Positions 1 through 3,623 of a stretch of 6,377 bases of DNA are shown piece after piece (position 1 is the stretch's first letter; every line of letters starts with the position of its first letter). Source of the stretch: Clostridium sp. UBA3947 (lineage in GTDB: Bacteria > Bacillota > Clostridia > Clostridiales > Clostridiaceae); the NCBI GenBank assembly GCA_002385545.1, contig DGDR01000196.1, positions 1 through 6,377 on the forward strand, given 5' to 3'. Both the position numbers and the translations under genes were made by a program. The notes under the pieces are model-generated. The model searched no databases. It was not told where the DNA came from and was given only the letters and a program-made list of their open reading frames with translations.

Positions 1-19
1 AGATGTGTATAAGAGACAG
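1..19 (+). other. Tn5/Nextera mosaic-end adapter (artefact)
   Basis: The first 19 bases, AGATGTGTATAAGAGACAG, are exactly the Tn5 mosaic-end sequence used in transposase-based sequencing libraries, in the orientation that precedes the insert in a read. This is untrimmed adapter and not genomic DNA. Native sequence begins at about base 20. The transposase reading frame just downstream is therefore cut by the contig edge, and there is no evidence that it is truncated in the organism. Confidence 0.96.
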
Positions 20-21
20 AC

Positions 22-159
22 TATATTGACATAAATCCAACCGCAAGACTTGCTATATTTGAGTATATAGAAGCTTGGTATAACAGAAAAAGGATACATA
101 GTAGTATTGGATATTTAACCCCACAAAAATGTGAAGATTTAGCTAGAAAAACTGCATAA
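22..159 (+). CDS. IS3-family transposase, C-terminal fragment (OrfB)
   Basis: The last 45 codons of an open frame encode a sequence containing FEYIEAWYNRKRIHSSIGYL followed by TPQK, the conserved end of the IS3/IS150-group DDE integrase core (rve_3 region). In this family OrfB, usually made as an OrfAB frameshift fusion, cuts and joins the element's ends. The catalytic aspartates and glutamate lie upstream of this segment and are not in the window. The stop is TAA at 157-159. The fragment is incomplete because the contig starts here, so whether the native copy is intact is unknown. Confidence 0.9.
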   Translation, partial: YIDINPTARLAIFEYIEAWYNRKRIHSSIGYLTPQKCEDLARKTA

Positions 160-174
160 AAAGTTCAACTTTTT
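158..174. repeat. 17-base palindrome at the IS 3' end
   Basis: AAAAAGTTCAACTTTTT is a perfect inverted repeat with a single central C, overlapping the transposase stop codon. As RNA it gives a short A/U-rich hairpin followed by T residues, which could weakly terminate transposase transcription. It could equally be a subterminal transposase-binding site. There is too little G+C in the stem to call it a strong terminator. Confidence 0.5.
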
Positions 175-186
175 GTGTCTAAGATA

Positions 187-213
187 TTGACATAGATCCA
201 AGTCTATTATAAG
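187..213 (+). promoter_or_regulatory. Possible hybrid promoter at the IS/host junction
   Basis: A perfect -35 hexamer TTGACA (187-192) lies inside the probable IS right end and points outward. The best -10 match is TATAAG (208-213) in the flanking DNA, with a 15-base spacer that is shorter than the preferred 16-18. IS3-family elements are known to form such junction promoters. This could drive the lipoprotein gene starting 34 bases further on. The short spacer keeps confidence low. Confidence 0.4.
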
Positions 214-246
214 CTATTAATACATAGACATAAGGAGGTCAACGAT

Positions 247-783
247 ATGAAAAAAACAAGTAAAATATTTCTTTCATTTATAATGGCTGCTACAGTAATC
301 CTAGGTGTAACAGGTTGTAGCGAAGAAAAGGTATCTTTAACCAACAAAACCATTCATGGTGTATCCATCGATATTCCTGATGATTTTAAGGATTTCACTG
401 AAAAGGATGGAGCTATGATGGCTACAAATGAAGATTCTACTGCTAGCATCAGTATTTCTCCAGTAGAAGATATTAATGACGTTCCAGTAGAAGAGTGGAC
501 AGAGGAATCCTTCGAGGAAGCTATGTTATCAGCCTATAGCGAATCAAAATTACTTGAATTTAAATCAAATACAAAAATATCTGGTCTAACCACCATATAT
601 ACTCATTATACAGTAAAAAACGCCAATGATGTAGACACTGAAGCTTATACCTATATAATTTACCACAATGAAGAAACAGGTAAAGAAACTGCTCAAATCA
701 TAACCCTTGCATACAATAAGAACAATAAAAATTCCTTGCAGGACAACATAGATGCTATAAAAAGCGGCATATCAATTAAATAA
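247..783 (+). CDS. Secreted lipoprotein of unknown function
   Basis: The 178-residue product has a typical lipoprotein signal peptide: a lysine-rich start (MKKTSK), a hydrophobic stretch at about residues 7-21, and the lipobox VTGC with the lipidated cysteine at residue 24. It should be exported by Sec, lipidated and anchored to the outer face of the membrane. The mature part is acidic and polar, with alternating beta-type segments (SIDIPDDF, ASISISP, AYTYIIYH, QIITLAY). This loosely recalls PsbP/DcrB-like domains, but no family can be named. The start is supported by a strong AAGGAGG (232-238) eight bases before the ATG. It is monocistronic, with an IS end upstream and a terminator just after the stop. 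Confidence 0.88.
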   Translation: MKKTSKIFLSFIMAATVILGVTGCSEEKVSLTNKTIHGVSIDIPDDFKDFTEKDGAMMATNEDSTASISISPVEDINDVPVEEWTEESFEEAMLSAYSESKLLEFKSNTKISGLTTIYTHYTVKNANDVDTEAYTYIIYHNEETGKETAQIITLAYNKNNKNSLQDNIDAIKSGISIK

Positions 784-793
784 TTTAATTGTA

Positions 794-832
794 TAAATCC
801 ATTGTATGAAAATACAATGGGTTTATTATTTT
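794..832 (+). terminator. Rho-independent terminator of the lipoprotein gene
   Basis: A perfect 9-bp stem, CCATTGTAT (799-807) and ATACAATGG (812-820), has a GAAA loop. The stem can be extended outward by AT pairs to 794/825. A T-rich tract (TTATTTT, 826-832) follows. It begins 11 bases after the stop codon at 783. Confidence 0.85.
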
Positions 833-853
833 GCTTTAAGTCAACTTTTTCGG
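827..853 (+). repeat. Imperfect direct repeat, copy 1
   Basis: TATTTTGCTTTAAGTCAACT followed by TTTTCGG matches the copy at 958-985 with about four substitutions and one extra T. This copy begins inside the T tract of the lipoprotein terminator. Its role is unknown. It may mark an old local duplication or a small remnant element. Confidence 0.5.
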
Positions 854-957
854 CTAACTTATCTAAGATTATTACTATAGCAGCTGAAATAGGTGTAGCT
901 ATGGCTACTTGAAACCTAGGCTAACTCAACTACGATTATTTTAGCAGACAAGTTTAC

Positions 958-985
958 TATTTTGCTGCAAGTCAGTTTTTTTCCG
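958..985 (+). repeat. Imperfect direct repeat, copy 2
   Basis: TATTTTGCTGCAAGTCAGTT followed by TTTTTCCG is the second copy of the repeat at 827-853, starting 131 bases downstream in the same orientation. The sequence between the copies shows no coding potential. Confidence 0.5.
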
Positions 986-1096
986 ATAAAAACTTCTACA
1001 ATTAGCAAATCTAATCTTTTATTTGACAGTCTATTCATACACCATCCCATCGAATATAAAAGACTACAGTCTTAATAATTAAAAATTTGACATTTA

Positions 1097-1115
1097 CCCG
1101 ATTTACTTTGTCGGG
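1097..1115. promoter_or_regulatory. Small inverted repeat upstream of the membrane-protein gene
   Basis: CCCGA (1097-1101) and TCGGG (1111-1115) form a 5-bp G+C-rich inverted repeat around a nine-base A/T-rich centre, about 60 bases before the next start codon. It stands out in AT-rich surroundings and could be an operator half-site pair or an RNA hairpin. No regulator can be named. Confidence 0.25.
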
Positions 1116-1161
1116 CAAAACTTCACCACACGCCTTCCAATATATGGTAATATACTATATT

Positions 1162-1169
1162 GAGAGGTG
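1162..1169 (+). promoter_or_regulatory. Ribosome binding site that fixes the start at 1176
   Basis: GAGAGGTG lies six bases before the ATG at 1176. The in-frame GTG at 1167 is part of this Shine-Dalgarno sequence, so it cannot be the start. The longer N-terminus that would begin at the GTG is rejected. Confidence 0.75.
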
Positions 1170-1175
1170 TCCTTC

Positions 1176-1532
1176 ATGATTCGTTTCATTAAAAACTATA
1201 GTCTTCCCACAATTAAGCAAAAACTTCTACTGCTATATATATTGAATGTAACGGATATAGTATTCACTTTATTGCTGCTTGAAACTGGCTACTTTACAGA
1301 AGCTAATATTTTCTTAGTGAAAATTATTGATATCCCCTCCGCTTCTGTTGCTTTAAAAACATTGCTACCAGCAATTCTGCTTCTTTATATTTTCATGAGG
1401 CTGAATAAGGCTTCTGAAAAACAGCTCAAGAGCAGCAATATAGTTATTCACGTTGGTATAGGTATATATGCTCTTATTAACTTATCACACCTCTTATGGT
1501 TCATTTTACTTTTATTTTTACAGCAAGCTTAA
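1176..1532 (+). CDS. Small integral membrane protein, DUF5658-like
   Basis: The 118-residue protein has three hydrophobic segments at about residues 16-36, 55-75 and 88-115, with a positively charged N-terminus (MIRFIKNY) and a basic loop around 75-85. The first helix and the loop after it carry N24, D27 and T31 followed by a glycine and the motif TEAN (41-44). This matches the N..D...T...G..E.N pattern of DUF5658-type membrane proteins, whose function is not known. The start is the ATG six bases after GAGAGGTG, not the upstream GTG at 1167. It appears monocistronic. The family call rests on motif resemblance only. Confidence 0.75.
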   Translation: MIRFIKNYSLPTIKQKLLLLYILNVTDIVFTLLLLETGYFTEANIFLVKIIDIPSASVALKTLLPAILLLYIFMRLNKASEKQLKSSNIVIHVGIGIYALINLSHLLWFILLLFLQQA

Positions 1533-1570
1533 GCCATGCATGCTTCGTTGCATCGATCTTTTATTTCTTT
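1523..1570 (+). terminator. Weak candidate terminator after the membrane-protein gene
   Basis: An imperfect hairpin overlaps the stop codon. AAGC (1531-1534) pairs with GCTT (1542-1545), and after an internal loop GCAA (1523-1526) pairs with TTGC (1548-1551). A T-rich run (TCTTTTATTTCTTT, 1557-1570) follows. The stem is short and interrupted, so termination here is uncertain. Confidence 0.3.
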
Positions 1571-1594
1571 GTATGCTAGGTCGGTGCAACTGCT

Positions 1595-1629
1595 GGCAGT
1601 ATGTTGGAAATATGATATCAACATGGTGG
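1595..1629 (+). repeat. 35-base repeat, copy 1
   Basis: The copy begins GGCAGTATGTTGG and ends ACATGGTGG. It differs from copy 2 at five of 35 positions. The distance to copy 2 is 65 bases. Confidence 0.65.
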
Positions 1630-1659
1630 TTATATTGTTGTAGCATGGTGACTGTATAT

Positions 1660-1694
1660 GGCAGTATGTTGGCTATATGGTAGCTACATGGTGG
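1660..1694 (+). repeat. 35-base repeat, copy 2
   Basis: The copy begins GGCAGTATGTTGG and contains the perfect 8-base palindrome GTAGCTAC before ATGGTGG. The distance to copy 3 is 46 bases. Confidence 0.7.
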
Positions 1695-1705
1695 TGGCTG
1701 TAGGT

Positions 1706-1740
1706 GGCTGTATGTTGGCTATATCGTAGCTGCATGGTGG
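1706..1740 (+). repeat. 35-base repeat, copy 3
   Basis: The copy begins GGCTGTATGTTGG and ends GCATGGTGG. It differs from copy 2 at three positions. It is preceded by a short local duplication of GGTGGCTGTA (1693-1712). Confidence 0.7.
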
Positions 1741-1755
1741 CTATATGTGGTCAGT

Positions 1756-1818
1756 GTGGTAACGGCATTGCAATAGCATAGTGGCAGCGTGGTAGCGGCA
1801 TTGTAGAAGTATAAGGCC
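1756..1818 (+). repeat. Pair of about 30-base degenerate repeats
   Basis: GTGGTAACGGCATTG (from 1756) and GTGGTAGCGGCATTG (from 1789) begin two related units 33 bases apart. Their second halves (to 1785 and 1818) are more diverged. They lie within the same G/T-rich tract and use a different core from the 35-base unit. Confidence 0.5.
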
Positions 1819-2044
1819 AACATGTGGGCTGCATGGAGCAGTATAATGGCTTCATGGTAATTGCATAAGGCAGTTGCGTTGCTTGCAATAGGTACCTAGA
1901 CAGCTGTTTGTGGCAGTATGAGGGCTACAGGAGTAATATGGTCACATCTCTGAGCAACTTGATGGCTATTTGGAGTTACACTGTGTTGGATGGTGTCTGC
2001 TTGGAGTAACCCTAGTTAACATAATGGTATCTCCTGCCATAATC

Positions 2045-2068
2045 CTTGCTAAGAATGTGATTAGCAAG
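2045..2068. repeat. Perfect 8-bp inverted repeat
   Basis: CTTGCTAA (2045-2052) and TTAGCAAG (2061-2068) form a perfect stem around an eight-base loop. No T tract follows on either strand, so a terminator is unlikely. It could be a protein-binding site or the trace of a small element. Confidence 0.45.
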
Positions 2069-2206
2069 CTGTTAGGTTGCTTTGTAAATAAGTATAAGTC
2101 TTTTTTTCTTATGCAGTGTGACGCTAGTATTACTGATAGCTATTTGTGACTTTCTGTCAGCCTATCTGTCATGTCTAGGATGTAGTTTATGGGCTGCATT
2201 AACTAT

Positions 2207-2222
2207 AACTTAGTGCTAAGTT
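2207..2222. repeat. Perfect 7-bp inverted repeat
   Basis: AACTTAG and CTAAGTT are separated by TG. The repeat lies about 80 bases beyond the stop of the minus-strand gene and is its nearest downstream hairpin. It lacks a T tract on the minus strand and so is not a convincing terminator. Confidence 0.35.
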
Positions 2223-2303
2223 CATTTGATTTATCTTTCATATGCAAGTGTCTCTATATGACCTTTCGCCTGTCCCATTTTTATCTTACTCCCAATCCCT
2301 TTT

Positions 2304-3254
2304 CTAACCACTGGCATGATAGTAGTTAAATCTAGAAACTGACTGGTTAACTGTTCTGCTATCTTCAATGTAGGTAACCTTATGACTGCTAGAACAATTT
2401 GACTTATTCTTTGAAAGATCCTTGTCAGTTAATCTTCCAGCTATGGTTCTACGTAATTCCTTTACCTTTTTTATATTACTAACAGATGGCAACACTCCTA
2501 TATCATATAATTTTCCTTTATGTATATTGTCAACCTTTATGTTTCCTGCTGTTTTGATAGGGTCTATTCTAGTAGTAAGCTCTTGGCTAACAGAACATGA
2601 TTCAGCTATATTTGGGAACCTATTCTCTCCAAAACTCCAAGCGGCTATACAAATTCCTTCTGGCTGTTCATTATCATCCACAGGTTCTTCAATGCTTTCA
2701 AATTGGGGTGCTTCTAAACTTTCAGCTGTTCTCTGTTGTGTTTCTTCTATATTCTGATTTACAATTTTCTCAATCTGCTTTTCTTTCGATTTATCCTCAC
2801 ATATTATTGCCTTGACATGCTCACCTTCGATTATAGATAACTTAATTCCATCAAATATATCCTCAACCGGATAGCCTTTATCTTGACAGATTACATATAA
2901 AAGCTGTAAAAATTCCTTATCCTTAACCTCTCTAAGCTCCTTATTTATTGCTCGTTTGGTGTATTTACTGTTTTTAAAATTATGCTTAAACCAGTTAACT
3001 ATCATTATTTCTTTAGAACTTTTGGATATTCTAATTTTGCCCAACTCTTCAAGGCTAATTAGGTACTTTTGTATCTTCTCGGCGCTGTACCCAGTCTCTA
3101 GCTCTGCTAGCTTCAAATTAAATTTATAAATTCCGCATAGATTAGTCATTGAATTTGTAATAAGATATAAGTAAAAATATTTTTCACCAGGACTAAGGCC
3201 TAGGATGAAATCGCTTTGCCAAAAGTTTGATTTTATAGACTTGTAGTTTGTCAT
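2304..3254 (-). CDS. Replisome-organizer-like (phage-type) protein, orphan
   Basis: The 316-residue protein begins with a region (about 1-145) resembling the N-terminal domain of phage replisome organizers and related DnaD-like replication proteins of Firmicutes. The features are FWQSDFILGLSPGEKYFYLY, then LITNSMTNLCGIY, a winged-helix-like stretch (LAELETGYSAEKIQKYL...LGKI) and IMIVNWFKHNF. Such domains usually bind origin DNA or recruit helicase. Residues about 150-200 are charged and probably flexible. The last 110 residues match nothing I recognise, and no DnaD domain is evident. The start is supported by AAGGAGG (minus strand, 3269-3263) eight bases before the ATG. No phage or plasmid genes flank it, so it may be a relic or a domesticated gene. 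Confidence 0.75.
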   Translation of the reverse strand: MTNYKSIKSNFWQSDFILGLSPGEKYFYLYLITNSMTNLCGIYKFNLKLAELETGYSAEKIQKYLISLEELGKIRISKSSKEIMIVNWFKHNFKNSKYTKRAINKELREVKDKEFLQLLYVICQDKGYPVEDIFDGIKLSIIEGEHVKAIICEDKSKEKQIEKIVNQNIEETQQRTAESLEAPQFESIEEPVDDNEQPEGICIAAWSFGENRFPNIAESCSVSQELTTRIDPIKTAGNIKVDNIHKGKLYDIGVLPSVSNIKKVKELRRTIAGRLTDKDLSKNKSNCSSSHKVTYIEDSRTVNQSVSRFNYYHASG

Positions 3255-3279
3255 TTATGATTCCTCCTTGTTTTAAACT

Positions 3280-3308
3280 TTATTATTATGGTAAGTTTTG
3301 TGATTCAA
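3280..3308 (-). promoter_or_regulatory. Weak candidate promoter of the minus-strand gene
   Basis: On the minus strand TTGAAT (3308-3303) is separated by 17 bases from TAATAA (3285-3280), placed about 25 bases before the start codon. The -35 is a fair match and the -10 a poor one, so this is only a suggestion. Confidence 0.25.
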
Positions 3309-3352
3309 TTATTGGATAGAGTTTTTGCGAGTAATTTTTTATAGTAGGTTTT

Positions 3353-3379
3353 TTGAAAGCAGAGTATTTTCTTTATAAA
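3353..3379 (+). promoter_or_regulatory. Candidate promoter of the leader region
   Basis: TTGAAA (3353-3358) and TATAAA (3374-3379) are good matches to the sigma-A hexamers with a 15-base spacer, or 16 if TTTGAA (3352-3357) is used. Transcription would begin near 3386 and give a leader of roughly 240 bases before the GTPase-NYN gene, including the hairpins at 3424-3489. The short spacer and the lack of experimental data limit confidence. Confidence 0.4.
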
Positions 3380-3410
3380 TTTAATATGCAGATTTGAGAA
3401 GCTTTTGGTT

Positions 3411-3527
3411 ATGGCAGTAGTGTGGTTTATTCGACAAAATAGCTGTCAAACCGCGCGCCCCTGGGGCGACTACTCTTTGCCAGCTTTTTATGTTAAAATC
3501 TATATATACGATATAGGAACGATATAG
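3411..3527 (+). CDS. Possible 38-residue leader peptide
   Basis: An ATG at 3411 opens a 38-codon frame ending at TAG 3525-3527, beginning MAVVWFIRQNSCQ. It runs straight through the hairpins at 3424-3452 and 3441-3489, so a ribosome translating it would disrupt them, as expected for an attenuation leader. A weak GAGAAG (3396-3401) lies nine bases upstream. The frame may be open by chance: it resembles no known protein, and its match to the hairpin DNA is equally explained by RNA structure. Tet(M) of Tn916 also has a leader peptide and terminator upstream, which makes the idea reasonable but does not prove it. Confidence 0.3.
   Translation: MAVVWFIRQNSCQTARPWGDYSLPAFYVKIYIYDIGTI
3424..3452 (+). 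promoter_or_regulatory. Candidate antiterminator hairpin
   Basis: GGTTT (3424-3428) pairs with AAACC (3448-3452), and GACA (3433-3436) pairs with TGTC (3444-3447). There is a four-base bulge on the 5' side and a seven-base loop. The 3' arm uses bases 3444-3450, which are also needed for the 5' arm of the terminator hairpin at 3441-3489. The two structures therefore exclude each other. Confidence 0.4.
3441..3489 (+). terminator. Candidate attenuator terminator upstream of the GTPase-NYN gene
   Basis: The outer stem AGCTG (3441-3445) pairs with CAGCT (3481-3485). After one mismatch CAAA (3447-3450) pairs with TTTG (3476-3479). An internal loop follows, and the G+C-rich tip CGCCC (3456-3460) pairs with GGGCG (3464-3468) around CTG. 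Five T residues (3485-3489) end the 3' arm, and an A tract precedes the 5' arm, so it could act in both directions. It lies 135 bases before the start codon at 3624 with no plus-strand gene just upstream, which suggests an attenuator and not a gene-end terminator. Confidence 0.5.
3477..3506 (+). promoter_or_regulatory. Alternative promoter of the GTPase-NYN gene
   Basis: TTGCCA (3477-3482) and TATATA (3501-3506) are 18 bases apart. If this is the main promoter, transcription begins near 3513 and the hairpin at 3441-3489 lies outside the message, which would undermine the attenuation model. Transcript start mapping would decide between it and the promoter at 3353-3379. Confidence 0.35.
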
Positions 3528-3529
3528 GA
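3508..3529 (+). repeat. Exact 11-base tandem duplication
   Basis: ACGATATAGGA occurs twice in direct succession (3508-3518 and 3519-3529) in the leader of the GTPase-NYN gene. It may be a slippage product or a duplicated binding site. Looser variants (ACGAAATATGA, 3543-3553) follow. Confidence 0.7.
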
Positions 3530-3623
3530 TAAAATGTGAAATACGAAATATGATATATGATGTAAAATAATAAGTTAATAAGACAAAAATCAAATTACAA
3601 AAGTAAAGGATTTGAGATAGATT

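Larger units (their letters stand above)
20..200 (+). mobile_element. 3' end of an IS3-family insertion sequence
   Basis: This stretch contains the C-terminus of an IS3-type transposase, a 17-base palindrome just after its stop codon, and a probable right terminal repeat. The right boundary is placed at 200 because IS3 elements end in ...CA-3' and the sequence reads GACATAGATCCA up to that point. The left end, the first reading frame and most of the second lie outside the window, so the boundary cannot be checked against a left inverted repeat. Assemblies often break inside IS copies, which fits the adapter at base 1. Confidence 0.75.
833..1161. other. Intergenic stretch without a recognisable gene
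   Basis: About 330 bases between the lipoprotein terminator and the membrane-protein gene hold no convincing ORF on either strand. Visible structure is limited to the second copy of the direct repeat (958-985), a tiny GTAGC/GCTAC inverted repeat (895-908), a CCCGA/TCGGG inverted repeat (1097-1115) and a TATACT sequence at 1151-1156 that could be a -10 box. No -35 at a normal distance was found for it. A TTGACA at 1087-1092 has no usable -10 at 16-18 bases. Confidence 0.6.
1585..2010 (+). repeat. G/T-rich tract of degenerate direct repeats
   Basis: This tract is strikingly rich in G and T on the plus strand and built from worn copies of words such as GGCAGTATGTTGG, GGCTATAT, GTAGCTAC and CATGGTGG. 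The clearest unit is 35 bases long with copies at 1595-1629, 1660-1694 and 1706-1740. Copies 2 and 3 differ at three positions and copies 1 and 2 at five. A second unit of about 30 bases occurs at 1756-1785 and 1789-1818, and TTGGAGT[T/A]AC occurs at 1970-1979 and 2001-2010. Spacing is irregular, so this is neither a CRISPR array nor a clean tandem array. Reading frames are frequently interrupted on both strands. Confidence 0.7.
2011..2303. other. Intergenic stretch with small inverted repeats only
   Basis: No gene is visible between the G/T-rich tract and the stop codon of the minus-strand gene. The stretch contains an 8-bp inverted repeat at 2045-2068, a GTATAAG/CTTATGC inverted repeat around a T-rich loop (2092-2114) and a 7-bp inverted repeat at 2207-2222. 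None is followed by a clear T tract in a direction that would make it the terminator of a neighbouring gene. Confidence 0.6.

Noticed and set aside
1087..1092. TTGACA as a -35 box of the membrane-protein gene
   Set aside because: No acceptable -10 lies 16-18 bases downstream, and the TATACT at 1151 is too far away.
1167..1175. GTG start giving a 121-residue form of the membrane protein
   Set aside because: The GTG is part of the Shine-Dalgarno sequence GAGAGGTG. The ATG at 1176 is correctly spaced.
1468..1683. A 71-codon plus-strand ORF overlapping the membrane-protein gene and the G/T-rich tract
   Set aside because: It starts inside the membrane-protein gene in another frame, has no RBS, and its second half is only translated repeat sequence.
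1595..1740. CRISPR array
   Set aside because: The repeats are degenerate and unevenly spaced (65 and 46 bases), the intervening sequence is itself repeat-like, and no cas genes are present.
1600..1740. Minus-strand repeat protein in the G/T-rich tract
   Set aside because: The longest minus-strand frame runs about 65 codons without a credible start or RBS and is closed upstream by a stop within the repeats.
2422..2815. Two plus-strand ORFs opposite the replisome-organizer-like gene
   Set aside because: They are antisense shadows of the 316-residue gene, which has a strong RBS and a recognisable N-terminal domain.
3381..3593. A 70-codon minus-strand ORF across the leader region
   Set aside because: Its N-terminal part comes from AT-rich leader DNA and the rest from the hairpin region. 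It has no recognisable domain, and RNA structure explains the sequence better.
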